Assembly: GCF_020042285.1 (NCBI RefSeq)
Contig: NZ_CP083388.1
Location: 124,001 to 188,000, forward strand
Length of the DNA: 64,000 bases
From: Ferruginibacter albus
GTDB taxonomy: Bacteria > Bacteroidota > Bacteroidia > Chitinophagales > Chitinophagaceae
Direction: 5' to 3'
Both the position numbers and the translations under genes were made by a program. Shown here in pieces: positions 33,456 through 42,906 of this stretch. Positions within the stretch are counted from its first letter, which is position 1. Each line of letters opens with the position of its first letter. The notes beneath the pieces are model-generated. The model was not told the DNA's origin. It did no database searches and saw only the letters and a list, made by a program, of their open reading frames with translations.

Positions 33456-34619
33456 TCAAATAAACGTTTCTACGTTTGAAAATACAGGTAATGGTTGGTT
33501 GGTATTTACACAGTCAACTACTTTTTTTGAAAGCTCTATTGCTTCGCCAATTACATGATGCATATCCATATAACGGTAGGTAGCCAGCCTGCCTAAAAAA
33601 GAAATATTGGATTGCTGGTCGGCTTCATCTCTATACAATTTCAATAATTTTTTATCTGCAACCTGGCGTTTGGGGTAATAAGGAATATCGTTTTCGCCGG
33701 TTTCTTTACTGTATTCTTTAAAATAAACTGTTTTATCATTCGCCTCCCAGTAAGTAAAATGTTTGTGTTCTGTAATTCTTGTATAAGGCACTTCTTCATC
33801 ACAATAATTCATTTGAGCTGTTCCCTGGAAATCCCCATTGTCATATCCTTTCTCAAATGTAACAGTGCGATAGCCTAAGCGCCCGTGTTTATATTGAAAG
33901 TAAGCATCTATAGGGCCGGTGTAAAATATATGTGTGTATTCCTTTCCATCTTTTCCGGGAATAAATTTTCGATCAAGCGTTACTGTTATGGAAGGATGCT
34001 CGATCATTTTTTCCATGATGAACGTATATCCGTTGGTTGGTATGCCGGAGAAAAAGTTATTGTAGTAATTATCATTGTAATTAAATCGTACAGGTATTCT
34101 TTTTAAAATAGAAGCGGGCAGCTCTTTCGGTTCACAACCCCATTGTTTTTTTGTATAGCCGTAAAAAAAAGCTTTATATAAATCTTTGCCGATGAATTTT
34201 AATGCCTGCTCTTCAAAATTTTTTGGCTCTTCAATTGTTTTATCGGCTTGTTCTTCTATAAATTTTTCTGCTTCTTTCGGCGTAAAATTTTTATTAAAGA
34301 ATTGGTTGATGGTATGAAGATTTACGGGCAAACCATAAATCTTTCCTTTGCTGTTTGCTTTAACCCTGTGTACATATGGCTTAAATTCATCAAAGCTGTT
34401 CACAAAATCCCAGATCTCTTTTTTATCTGTATTAAAGATATGTGGGCCGTATTGATGAACCATTATGCCCGTTTTTTCGTCTCTTGTAGTGTGTGAATTG
34501 CCGCCAATATGGTCGCGTTCATCCCAAATATCTATTGAGCAATTCAATTGTTTAACCAGTTGATTGGCTAATACACACCCTGAAAACCCTGCACCAACAA
34601 TTAAAAAACGATAAGCCAT
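33456..34619 (-). CDS. glf: UDP-galactopyranose mutase
   Basis: 387 residues, the normal size. The FAD-binding N-terminus is FLIVGAGFSGCVLANQL, followed by GGNSHTTRDEKTGIMVHQYGPHIFNT with the active-site His. Later family segments are YGYTKKQWGCEPKELP, YTRITEHKHFTYWE and GRLATYRYMDMHHVIG. It converts UDP-galactopyranose to UDP-galactofuranose in the cytosol, so the polysaccharide should contain galactofuranose. It is the first of three genes that also include a GT4 and a GlfT2-like GT2. Confidence 0.95.
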   Translation of the reverse strand: MAYRFLIVGAGFSGCVLANQLVKQLNCSIDIWDERDHIGGNSHTTRDEKTGIMVHQYGPHIFNTDKKEIWDFVNSFDEFKPYVHRVKANSKGKIYGLPVNLHTINQFFNKNFTPKEAEKFIEEQADKTIEEPKNFEEQALKFIGKDLYKAFFYGYTKKQWGCEPKELPASILKRIPVRFNYNDNYYNNFFSGIPTNGYTFIMEKMIEHPSITVTLDRKFIPGKDGKEYTHIFYTGPIDAYFQYKHGRLGYRTVTFEKGYDNGDFQGTAQMNYCDEEVPYTRITEHKHFTYWEANDKTVYFKEYSKETGENDIPYYPKRQVADKKLLKLYRDEADQQSNISFLGRLATYRYMDMHHVIGEAIELSKKVVDCVNTNQPLPVFSNVETFI

Positions 34620-34636
34620 AGTTTGAGTAATGGCAA

Positions 34637-34644
34637 CAAAAGTA
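34637..34644 (-). promoter_or_regulatory. Possible -7 box of glf
   Basis: The minus strand reads TACTTTTG, fitting TAnnTTTG, 18 bp before the glf ATG. No clear -33 element. It forms a divergent pair with the plus-strand box at 34676. Confidence 0.4.
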
Positions 34645-34675
34645 AAGAAATAAACAACCTATAAAGTGTAACCCT

Positions 34676-34683
34676 TAATTTTG
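34676..34683 (+). promoter_or_regulatory. Possible -7 box of the methyltransferase gene
   Basis: TAATTTTG fits TAnnTTTG. Its final TTG (34681-34683) would otherwise look like a start codon; the ATG at 34699 is 16 bp downstream. Confidence 0.45.
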
Positions 34684-34698
34684 TCGGCACTTAATAAA

Positions 34699-35601
34699 AT
34701 GAGAACAGAATACAACCAACAGCCTTTAAAAATAATAGAAGGAAAGAACAGGGAGATTGCCATATTTTCAACCGAGGGAAAAAACATAGATGCTGAGGTG
34801 GTAAGATCATTTGGCGACGAGTGGCTAAAGTTTCATGATTTTTCCGACCAGGTAATTGAAGAATGCGCTGCGGAATATTTTGATATTTTGAATGATACTG
34901 TGGTGAATAAAAATTCATACGCGTTGGATATTGGTTGCGGCACCGGCAGATGGACAAAATATCTTACCCAAAAGGCGGGCTTTATTGAAGCGATCGACCC
35001 GAGCAATGCCATTTTTGCTGCTGATAATTTATTAGGTAAGATCGAAAATGTACGGCTAACACAAGCCAGTATTGAAACGATCCCGTTCAATGATGAAACA
35101 TTTGATTTTGCGATGAGCGTGGGTGTATTGCATCATATTCCCGATACGCAGCAAGCCATGAAAGATTGTGTAAAGAAGATAAAGAAAGGCGGTTATTTTT
35201 ATTGTTATCTCTATCATAATTTAGAAACAAGAGGCTGGTGGTTTAAAACCTTATATAATTTAAGTAATCTAATTCGCTATCCTGTTTGCCGCCTGCCAAC
35301 ACCTATTAAAAAGTTTGTTTGTGATATTTTGGCAATTGTTATTTATATGCCGCTGGTATTATGGGTACGTTTTTTAGTATTGATCGGGTTAAGAAGTGTG
35401 GCACACAAAATGCCTTTGAGCGCTTACAACAATAAATCATTCTTTATTATTCGCAATGATGCGTTGGATAAATTCGGTACAAGACTGGAACAACGGTTCT
35501 CTAAAAAACAGGTAATATCAATGATGCAAAACTGCGGGTTAACAGATATTGTTATTAGTCCGCTCAGTCCATTTTACCACGTAACAGGAAGAAAGCTGTA
35601 A
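34699..35601 (+). CDS. SAM-dependent methyltransferase
   Basis: 300 residues from the ATG at 34699; the TTG at 34681 falls inside a -7-like box and is rejected. The SAM motif is ALDIGCGTGRWTKYL (near residue 81), then IDPSNAIFAAD and the post-motif MSVGVLHHIPDTQQAM and KKGGYFYCYLYHN. The C-terminal part has two hydrophobic stretches around VIYMPLVLWVRFLVLIG, which suggests action at a membrane or on a lipid-linked substrate. It stands alone on the plus strand, divergent from glf and ending with no gap against the convergent GT4 gene. Confidence 0.85.
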   Translation: MRTEYNQQPLKIIEGKNREIAIFSTEGKNIDAEVVRSFGDEWLKFHDFSDQVIEECAAEYFDILNDTVVNKNSYALDIGCGTGRWTKYLTQKAGFIEAIDPSNAIFAADNLLGKIENVRLTQASIETIPFNDETFDFAMSVGVLHHIPDTQQAMKDCVKKIKKGGYFYCYLYHNLETRGWWFKTLYNLSNLIRYPVCRLPTPIKKFVCDILAIVIYMPLVLWVRFLVLIGLRSVAHKMPLSAYNNKSFFIIRNDALDKFGTRLEQRFSKKQVISMMQNCGLTDIVISPLSPFYHVTGRKL

Positions 35602-36840
35602 TTACTCCGCAAATATTTTTGCATACACATTGCTGTAACGCTGTACAGCAGTTTCCAAAGAGTAAAATTCTTTAGCGCCATTACGAATGGTTTCTTTATC
35701 AAATGGGTTGGATGAAACAATTTTATCTACTACTGAATTAAAAGATGCATCTGTAAAATCATTTACCAAATAACCTGAATGATAATCGGTAAGAATTTCT
35801 TTTACATCGCCAACGCCGGCATTGGTAATAACAGGAATACCCATAGCCATTATTTCTCCGTGTTTAGTAGGTGATGATGATATTTTAGAATAACATGGTT
35901 TAATAAAGAAAACGGAGTATGTGCTGAACGAAAGCAACGCCGGCACTTCGTATCGCTTACCTTGTTTTACAATTAATTTATCGGTAGATAAGCCGTATTT
36001 AGATGCAGCAGCAGCCACCATATAGTGATTGTGTGGAGAAATGAATAAAAACTTTGCATGAGGTATTTTGTCTCCTAATATTTTACAAAAGCGCATCATC
36101 TCTTCTATCAAATACCAGCCACCAATAGATCCCAGGTAAGTAATAATAAAATCGCCGTCTTTAATTTTTAATTCTTCTTTGAATTTATTTTTTAGTGAAG
36201 CATCTATGTTATTTGGATCAAACAGATTCATATCAACACAGCAAGGAATTACTTCTAAAGGGATCGGCTGATTGGGAATTTGTTTCCAGGTATGAATTTC
36301 TTTTGCTGCTGCGTAGGTAAGACAGGTATTATAATCGGCATGAATAATAAACTCATTTTCTTTCTTTCTAAAAAATTTATAGATGATGTTATAGATAGGG
36401 TTCTTAATATTCCATTGACCACCATCCACTCGTTCATCTGCCCAAAATCCACGTATGTCATTTAAAAATTTTATGCGAAGATTCTTTTTGATCCATAAGC
36501 CCAATAATTGCGGAACGCCCACTCTTGTATGCACCAGATCAAACTTTTCCTGTTGATGTAAGGCAACCGCTTTTTTCTTTAATTGAAGAAAATCATACAC
36601 AGAAGAAAGCACCGGAGGGTTTTTGTGATATTTTATGTAAACCCATTTTATAGGATAGCCCGTTAATAGCGATGCTACATAGTCTTTATTGCCGTCTAAT
36701 TTTTCGGGTTTTTCGCAGCTTAAAATTATAAACTCGTACCCTTGTTTAGTTAAACCTTTTAAATACGGGATCACCTGGCTTTGCCCTAATGGATCGGTCA
36801 TGCCATCGTAAGAAATAAAAAGAATTTTTTTTGTTGCCAT
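35602..36840 (-). CDS. Family 4 glycosyltransferase
   Basis: 412 residues, GT-B fold. The N-terminal half has FISYDGMTDPLGQSQVIPYLKGL and FDLVHTRVGVPQLLGLW. The C-terminal half has ITYLGSIGGWYLIEEMM, FLFISPHNHY, YSVFFIKPCYSKISSSPTKHGEIMAMGIPVITN and a final helix. The SPTKHGEIMAMG segment is the donor-phosphate-binding part of GT4 enzymes. It is the last gene of the long operon running from the rfbB gene and ends against a convergent methyltransferase gene with no gap. Sugar specificity is unknown. Confidence 0.88.
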   Translation of the reverse strand: MATKKILFISYDGMTDPLGQSQVIPYLKGLTKQGYEFIILSCEKPEKLDGNKDYVASLLTGYPIKWVYIKYHKNPPVLSSVYDFLQLKKKAVALHQQEKFDLVHTRVGVPQLLGLWIKKNLRIKFLNDIRGFWADERVDGGQWNIKNPIYNIIYKFFRKKENEFIIHADYNTCLTYAAAKEIHTWKQIPNQPIPLEVIPCCVDMNLFDPNNIDASLKNKFKEELKIKDGDFIITYLGSIGGWYLIEEMMRFCKILGDKIPHAKFLFISPHNHYMVAAAASKYGLSTDKLIVKQGKRYEVPALLSFSTYSVFFIKPCYSKISSSPTKHGEIMAMGIPVITNAGVGDVKEILTDYHSGYLVNDFTDASFNSVVDKIVSSNPFDKETIRNGAKEFYSLETAVQRYSNVYAKIFAE

Positions 36841-36874
36841 TAATTAAATTTTAATCACCCGCTGCAAAAACTTT

Positions 36875-37684
36875 TTACAAACTTACGGTTTGAACTGCTT
36901 TTACATCCTCCTTATACAAAGAAGATGAAAAATACGCTTTCATCCTCTTGAAATTTCTTAATAGTGCCCATTTGGCCTTAGCATTCCATTGTTTGTTATA
37001 ATAAGTTGTTCCCTCTGCGATGGAAGATTGCTTGACTCTTGGACAATTGGCAAGATCCGTATCTATTTTTTTCAACGCTTCTAAATAAAGCTCATGCGCA
37101 TGTTCCATTACATTGATGTGTAATTGCAAAAGTGTTTCCCTTCCCGTTATGGAAGTTAATGCAGTGGTAATGATATCGCCGCTGTCAATGCCTGCATCCA
37201 GCCACATAATAGTATTGCCAATTAAATGAAATTTTTTTTCGGCAATGCACCAGTTGGTACAGTTAGGTGCTCCTTTTATATAAGGCGATAATCCTGTATG
37301 CAGGTTGATCATGCCTTTTGGCAATACCAGCTCTAATAGTTGTTTACGAATGAGGCTGGTTCCTGAAACCATCACCAGGTCGGGTTGATGCTTTGCTATA
37401 AAATTTATAGTGGCTTCGGAATTTATTTTTGTAACGGTAATGCTATCAACAGATGGGAATGCCGAATATTTTTTTTTGTAAAAAGCTAACATTCCAAACC
37501 AGGATTGATGAATTGGAGAAAAAACAGTTCGATTCAATGCTTTATTTATAAGAGAAGAAAACGAACGGATCTTTTTAGGGGTTGGCTTTTCAATTACTAT
37601 TCCCGCCAGGTTAAAATGCTGCGCTACTTTATTGGCTAAAGCAACCTGGTTAAATTGTTCGTTACAAAGCAGCACTATTTTCAT
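36875..37684 (-). CDS. Formyltransferase-fold protein, probably sugar N-formyltransferase
   Basis: 269 residues. The core INLHTGLSPYIKGAPN holds the Asn127 and His129 pair, and LDAGIDSGDII gives the third catalytic Asp (Asp167), as in methionyl-tRNA and ArnA-type formyltransferases. It lacks the tRNA-binding C-terminal domain of Fmt, and its place in a polysaccharide operon fits an enzyme formylating an amino sugar from N10-formyl-tetrahydrofolate. RmlA, RmlB and a sugar aminotransferase upstream could supply a dTDP-4-amino-4,6-dideoxyhexose. That substrate is inferred. The start overlaps the upstream deacetylase stop as ATGA. Confidence 0.8.
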   Translation of the reverse strand: MKIVLLCNEQFNQVALANKVAQHFNLAGIVIEKPTPKKIRSFSSLINKALNRTVFSPIHQSWFGMLAFYKKKYSAFPSVDSITVTKINSEATINFIAKHQPDLVMVSGTSLIRKQLLELVLPKGMINLHTGLSPYIKGAPNCTNWCIAEKKFHLIGNTIMWLDAGIDSGDIITTALTSITGRETLLQLHINVMEHAHELYLEALKKIDTDLANCPRVKQSSIAEGTTYYNKQWNAKAKWALLRNFKRMKAYFSSSLYKEDVKAVQTVSL

Positions 37685-38625
37685 CTATTTCTAAACTTAT
37701 TTAAATAACTAACAGTTCCGTTTACACGCATTTTTGTTTTTAACCAGCTTTCGTTGTATAATTCTATTCGTGGTATTTCAAAAATATCATCTCTTTCAGG
37801 GGCATACATTTTTTTGTTTACAGCCAAGGCTGCTTTATAACCGGCTTTTTTGGTAAGCTTTTTTACACGCTCATCGTAACTGCCGATCGGGTAAGAAAAA
37901 ACAGAAGGAACAATTCCTGTTTGTGCTGTAATTCTTTTTGCCGATTCTTTCAATTCAAATTCCACTACATTATCATCCTCAATGGTAGCGAGTGTAGCAT
38001 GCGTTACAGAGTGAGAGCCAATTTCAAAGCCTGCATTATTTATTTGTTTTACTTCTGCCCAACTCATCATTAGGCCATGCGGGCTTTTTACATCATCAAA
38101 ATTAATTAAGAGATCATTTATTATTTCATCTCTTTTTGATGCCGGTATCCATTTAATGTATTGCTTTAGCTTTTTGCAATAGTTTATTCTTTCCTGCTGC
38201 GTGTTCCATTTAACCAAATGATATTCACCGGGCAGATCGGGATGATTAAAATTATCCCATTGTAATTTTTTTGTATTTACAAAAAGATAATCTATAACAT
38301 AGGTCCATGTAGGCAGGTTTTTATCGATACAATCAGATACTACATACATGGATGCTTTCATTTTATGAGCATCTAATATGGGAATAGCGTGATCTATAAA
38401 ATCATGATAACCATCATCAAAAGTAAGAGCTGCTAAAGGTTTGGAAGACCTTGGCTTTTGGTTAAACAAAATTTCTGAAAGTGGAACTACATGAAATTTT
38501 TTCTTTGCATAATCCAGGGTTTGTTTAAATAATGCAGGATCAATGGGATCCCACATTTCATCACGTAACGGTAAAATGCGATGAAAAAGAAGTACAGCAA
38601 TATTTTGTTTTGATAAAAAAACCAT
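37681..38625 (-). CDS. Polysaccharide deacetylase (NodB type)
   Basis: 314 residues. The catalytic motifs are LTFDDGYHDFIDHAIPIL (base and metal Asp), FEIGSHSVTHATL (metal His pair) and SVFSYPIGSYDERV, all in normal order. The long segment between the first and second motif (about 110-190) is charged and probably a lid or acceptor insert. There is no signal peptide, so it is likely to act on a cytoplasmic or membrane-bound intermediate. It lies between the second AsnB-type gene and the formyltransferase gene with a 4-bp overlap to the latter. Confidence 0.87.
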   Translation of the reverse strand: MVFLSKQNIAVLLFHRILPLRDEMWDPIDPALFKQTLDYAKKKFHVVPLSEILFNQKPRSSKPLAALTFDDGYHDFIDHAIPILDAHKMKASMYVVSDCIDKNLPTWTYVIDYLFVNTKKLQWDNFNHPDLPGEYHLVKWNTQQERINYCKKLKQYIKWIPASKRDEIINDLLINFDDVKSPHGLMMSWAEVKQINNAGFEIGSHSVTHATLATIEDDNVVEFELKESAKRITAQTGIVPSVFSYPIGSYDERVKKLTKKAGYKAALAVNKKMYAPERDDIFEIPRIELYNESWLKTKMRVNGTVSYLNKFRNR

Positions 38626-38627
38626 AA

Positions 38628-40505
38628 TTAAGTTTCATTCGTTTCCAGCCACCAATGCAACACCATAATGAGCCATATACGATTGTAGAGATAATCTTTT
38701 CCGTTAAAGTATTGTTTTTTCAGGTCTGCCACTACTTTGTAATTAACGTAACCATATTTATTAATGATCGCTTCACATGTATATGTTTCAACCATTTCTC
38801 TCAGATCTTTCCGCATCCATTTTTCCAATGGTATTCTAAAGCCCCACTTGGGACGGTCAAATAATTTTGCCGGAAGATAATCGTATAAAACTTCTTTCAG
38901 TAAATATTTCATTTCTCCCTTACTGTTTATTTTATACTGTTGATCCAGGTTCAACGCAAACTCTACGACCTTGTGATCCAACAAAGGAACTCTCGTTTCC
39001 AGGGAGAATTGCATCGACGCCCTATCAACTTTTACCAGCAATTCATCTTTTAAATATGACTTTAGATCCCACAAAGCTTGTTTTTCAAATGCAGATAATT
39101 TTCTTGCACCTGAATCGATCTTGTTAAGATCGATGAAATTATAAGGAATGCCATTTAATAAATTATCCAACTCCTGTTCACTAAAATAATATTGCTCTGT
39201 AGTAAAAATGTGTGAGGCCAATGTTGCTTTGCTTTTGTAGGCAAACATTTGCCCTGCCCGTTGAAAACGATGACTCATCAATAACGAAGCGCCATATATT
39301 GGCCAGCGTAATAAAGGTATTAATGGGTTGCTTAAGCGCTTTGCCCAGCTATAAAATCCGTAACCACCAAACAGCTCATCACCGCCATCGCCACTTAAAG
39401 CAACTGTTACCTGCTGTTTTGCAAAGTGTGAAACAACCATGGTAGGAAAAGCGGAAGGATCGCCGTAAGGTTCGTCGTATGCAGATAAAAATCTGTCTAA
39501 TAAACTTATTACTTCTTTTTCCTGTACCTGTAATTCATTGTGTTCAGTTCCTAATTGTTCTGCTACTGCACGGGCATATTTCGATTCATTGAATTTTCCA
39601 TCATCAATAGCAATGCTGAATGTTTTTACTTTATCAGGAATAAGTTTGGTGGCAATGGCAGCTATCAAACTACTATCAATACCCCCACTCAAAAAAACAC
39701 CTACCGGTACATCACTTATTAACTGGTGTTGTACAGAATCGACCAATAATGTTTTTAATTTTTCTTTTGAGGTTACTTCGTCAGTTTGCGTAGCGGCAGT
39801 GATCTTTTTCTCCGGAGCCCAAAAGGTTTGTATGTTTTGAATATCTTTTGCAGAAAAATTGTTTTTGCAATCTATCTGCCAATAGCTTCCCGAAGGAAAT
39901 TTATGTACATTATTGTAAATGGTCAGAGGGTGTGGTATATAACCTAAATGCAGGTAATAAGGAACAGCTTCTTTATTAACCGTTAATTTTTTTTCTTTGA
40001 TCGATCTGATAACTTTTAGCTCTGAACCAAATATCAATTCATCATTATAACAATAAAAGAACAATGGCTTAATGCCTACATGATCCCTGGCTAATGTTAT
40101 CACTCCCTGCTGTGTATCATAAATAGCCATTGCAAACATTCCATTGAGCCATTCAAAGATTTTTGTTCCGTGTTGCTCGAATAGCTCTATAATGACTTCC
40201 GTATCAGAAGATGTTTTTAAGGAATGCCCTTTACAGGATAAGCTTTCTTTCAGCTCTTTAAAATTATATACTTCGCCATTATATATTATGCAATACCTGC
40301 CGCTTTTAGAAAACATAGGTTGATCGGCGGCATGTGACAGATCAATAACAGAAAGCCGGCGGTGTGCAAATCCAATTTTATGATCGGGTGAAAAATAAAA
40401 GCCTTCAGCATCGGGTCCACGATGCTGCAAAGTGCCTGCAGCTTGTTTAAGCTGTTCGGTACTAATAGTATTATTGAGGGAAATATACCCGGCTATGCCA
40501 CACAT
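38628..40505 (-). CDS. AsnB-type glutamine amidotransferase (second copy)
   Basis: 625 residues. The glutaminase half begins MCGIAGYISL with Cys2, then LQHRGPDAEGF and YNGEVYNF. The synthetase half has FLSGGIDSSLIAAI and LSGDGGDELFGGYGFY, the PP-loop and ATP sites of asparagine synthetase B. It is closer to the polysaccharide-locus type (with DQPMFSKSGRYCIIYNG) than the copy at 27931 and is in mid-operon, 2 bp from the deacetylase gene. It may transfer an amide to a sugar acid rather than aspartate. The two copies differ clearly, so they likely have separate substrates. Confidence 0.9.
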   Translation of the reverse strand: MCGIAGYISLNNTISTEQLKQAAGTLQHRGPDAEGFYFSPDHKIGFAHRRLSVIDLSHAADQPMFSKSGRYCIIYNGEVYNFKELKESLSCKGHSLKTSSDTEVIIELFEQHGTKIFEWLNGMFAMAIYDTQQGVITLARDHVGIKPLFFYCYNDELIFGSELKVIRSIKEKKLTVNKEAVPYYLHLGYIPHPLTIYNNVHKFPSGSYWQIDCKNNFSAKDIQNIQTFWAPEKKITAATQTDEVTSKEKLKTLLVDSVQHQLISDVPVGVFLSGGIDSSLIAAIATKLIPDKVKTFSIAIDDGKFNESKYARAVAEQLGTEHNELQVQEKEVISLLDRFLSAYDEPYGDPSAFPTMVVSHFAKQQVTVALSGDGGDELFGGYGFYSWAKRLSNPLIPLLRWPIYGASLLMSHRFQRAGQMFAYKSKATLASHIFTTEQYYFSEQELDNLLNGIPYNFIDLNKIDSGARKLSAFEKQALWDLKSYLKDELLVKVDRASMQFSLETRVPLLDHKVVEFALNLDQQYKINSKGEMKYLLKEVLYDYLPAKLFDRPKWGFRIPLEKWMRKDLREMVETYTCEAIINKYGYVNYKVVADLKKQYFNGKDYLYNRIWLIMVLHWWLETNET

Positions 40506-40541
40506 TTTGGAATAAGATACTCAAAAATAAGACTAAACAGG

Positions 40542-41618
40542 CTAATCTTGTAAAGCGATTGTATATATGTCTCGTAGTTTATCCATGTGTTGCTCTAAAG
40601 TGAAATTTTTTAACACACGTTGCTTTGCATTGGCGGCCATTTTTAAAGCAGGTTCTTTATCGACAGCTAATTGTTGTAGCTTATCTATAAAATCTTGTAT
40701 GTTATTCAGATCAAAATAAACGGCACAATCTTCACACTGTTCTTTAAACGAATCAATATTGCTTAATAGCAAAGGAACATTCATTGCCATTGCCTCCAAA
40801 ACACTCAATGAAAAGCCTTCAAAAAAAGAAGGCATTGCACACAGATCATAATGCGGAAGATGATCTTGTATGTTTGTAACATTTCCTTTTAAGCGAACAT
40901 TGGAGAGTTCATTTTCTTTTATAAAAGTTTCCAAAGAAAGGCGGGTAGGGCCTTCGCCAAAGATGTGCAGTTCAAAATCGTTTTTATTTAAATGCTTAAA
41001 TGCTTCAAGTAAATAAAGATGATTTTTTTGAGCACGTAAAGCACCGACAGATATTATTTTAAATGGTTTGTTGTAAGAGGCAGAAGGCGAGTTGGTTTCC
41101 AAAAATCGATTGGTATCTACAAAATTGTATAGTACAAAAGTTTTGTAAGGCTTTAATTTTAAAAAAGAAAAATATTCCTGCAATGCTCCATTTGCTACAG
41201 CAATTATTATACTTTTTCTAAATCGATACGTTATTTTATCGAGCTGTTTAACATGCTCCGATCTGTAATCTTTAAAAGTTTCAATAAATGCATGTATGGT
41301 TGTAATAAGCGGAATTTTTTTAGGCGTAGCCAACCTTGCGGCTAAAGTTGGCCAAAAAAGATGGGAATGAACAATGTCTGGCTGATACTTTTTTATCACT
41401 TTTCTCAAACGCAGAACGGCTAACGGCAATTGTTTGTGAGAAGAAATATTTAAACAAACCCACTCATCGCATTGCAGCTGATCACCAAACAGGTTTTTAT
41501 TATTGAAGGTTACAATGATGTTGCGATAGTCTTTCAACTCTGCCACTACCGCTACCAGTAATGTTTCGGCGCCGCCACGTTCCAAATTGTGAATTATATG
41601 CAGAATTGTTTTTTTCAT
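40542..41618 (-). CDS. Family 4 glycosyltransferase
   Basis: 358 residues, GT-B. The N-terminus is HIIHNLERGGAETLLVAVV, with DIVHSHLFWPTLAARLA. The donor half has ISVGALRAQKNHLYLLEAF, IFGEGPTRLSLETF, LPHYDLCAMPSFFEGFSLSVLEAMAMNVPLLL. The same pattern (GGAE..., DLVHSHLFHSS...) recurs in the gene at 43876, so the two are paralogues in one operon. It starts within the upstream flippase stop (ATGA). Its sugar is unknown. Confidence 0.9.
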   Translation of the reverse strand: MKKTILHIIHNLERGGAETLLVAVVAELKDYRNIIVTFNNKNLFGDQLQCDEWVCLNISSHKQLPLAVLRLRKVIKKYQPDIVHSHLFWPTLAARLATPKKIPLITTIHAFIETFKDYRSEHVKQLDKITYRFRKSIIIAVANGALQEYFSFLKLKPYKTFVLYNFVDTNRFLETNSPSASYNKPFKIISVGALRAQKNHLYLLEAFKHLNKNDFELHIFGEGPTRLSLETFIKENELSNVRLKGNVTNIQDHLPHYDLCAMPSFFEGFSLSVLEAMAMNVPLLLSNIDSFKEQCEDCAVYFDLNNIQDFIDKLQQLAVDKEPALKMAANAKQRVLKNFTLEQHMDKLRDIYTIALQD

Positions 41619-42898
41619 CTGTTGGCAAATATCTCTTTAATTGTATTTTTTGTAAACAAAATAGTTAATAACGAAAATATAAGTGTGTTCACCAGGTTGC
41701 CCCAAGCTGCGCCCATGATAAAATATTTTTTAATTAAAACGATATTGATGAGTACGGTAGTTGTTAATGATATAAGCGACTGTGCCAGTATTTTTCTTTT
41801 TTGCTTATGGAACAGCAGGAACATAAAAAAGTAATAGCTTATTCCCCATATGTAAGATGATAAGGCAATTATAAAAAAATAAGTAATACCTGTTAAATAG
41901 ATCTTGTTTATTAAAAATTGATACACAAAAAAACCACCGACGATAATGATGACCGTTGCAAGCGTTAATATTTTGAGATACCTGTAAAAATCTTTTTTAA
42001 TAGCTAAGGTATAATTATCATTTTTTAACTGCCTGTATAAAGAAGGTTGAAAGTAAAGCAAAATACTTTGTACCATTGTACCCACTACAGAGCCCATTAA
42101 AAATGCAATCGAATAAATACCTATATCAGCTTTTTTTGCAACAAAAAAAGCACCTAATAAAAGCTTATCGGAAAAATTGATAGCTGAAACACATAATTGA
42201 AACAACAACACAGGGATGCCAAATTTTACTTCCTCCCATATTTGTGATTTACTGATATCTAAGAGCAGATATTTGTTTTTTACATAGTATATAATTGCAA
42301 AAATGTTTACAGCTATAAGCGATATTGCAATGCCCCACACTCTACCGATCCAACCATAAAAAAACACTACAATTAAAATTACAGATAGCGTATATTCTAT
42401 AAATGTTTCAGATAAGCCTGCTGCAGCAAATAGTTTCACATCATTCTTATTTCTTAGAAGAACAATAAATTGTTCGCCGGAAAAAGTAAGAAAAGCCAAT
42501 GCCGGCATTAAGTAAATAAAAGAAGAAGGGAAGCCGTATTTGGTGTTTAAAAAATCCTTAGCCAAGAATAAGACCGCTATTAAAACCAATGTCATAATAG
42601 CTGCTATAGCAAATGAGGTTGTAAACCCTTTTGCAAACTCTTCTTTTGGTTTTTTATGAAAATCAGCAATGGCAGACTGTGTCATTCCTAAAGTGATAGC
42701 CGGAACTAAAAAAATAAGCGTGCTGCTGAATATGCTCAGAAACCCGTTATCTGCCGGAGTTAGAAAGCGAGGATTGGTAAATATGGGAATTAAGAGGAAT
42801 GAAATGCCTTTGCTGAAGAAATTAGTGAACGTAAAAATGCCTATTGATCTTACAACAATACTTTTCCTGATATTTTGTAATGAAGAAAACAATGGCAT
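41615..42898 (-). CDS. Wzx-type lipid-linked oligosaccharide flippase
   Basis: 427 residues with about 12 to 14 hydrophobic segments over the whole length, as in the polysaccharide biosynthesis (MATE-like/MOP) family. Family-like parts are GIFTFTNFFSKGISFLLIPIFT near the N-terminus, FSGEQFIVLLRNKN, and FGIPVLLFQLCVSAINFSDKLLLGAFF at mid-protein. It would flip undecaprenyl-linked repeat units to the periplasmic face. It is one of three such proteins in the locus and they are not close copies. It overlaps the downstream GT4 gene by 4 bp. Confidence 0.87.
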   Translation of the reverse strand: MPLFSSLQNIRKSIVVRSIGIFTFTNFFSKGISFLLIPIFTNPRFLTPADNGFLSIFSSTLIFLVPAITLGMTQSAIADFHKKPKEEFAKGFTTSFAIAAIMTLVLIAVLFLAKDFLNTKYGFPSSFIYLMPALAFLTFSGEQFIVLLRNKNDVKLFAAAGLSETFIEYTLSVILIVVFFYGWIGRVWGIAISLIAVNIFAIIYYVKNKYLLLDISKSQIWEEVKFGIPVLLFQLCVSAINFSDKLLLGAFFVAKKADIGIYSIAFLMGSVVGTMVQSILLYFQPSLYRQLKNDNYTLAIKKDFYRYLKILTLATVIIIVGGFFVYQFLINKIYLTGITYFFIIALSSYIWGISYYFFMFLLFHKQKRKILAQSLISLTTTVLINIVLIKKYFIMGAAWGNLVNTLIFSLLTILFTKNTIKEIFANR

Positions 42899-42906
42899 TA
42901 ATTTGA

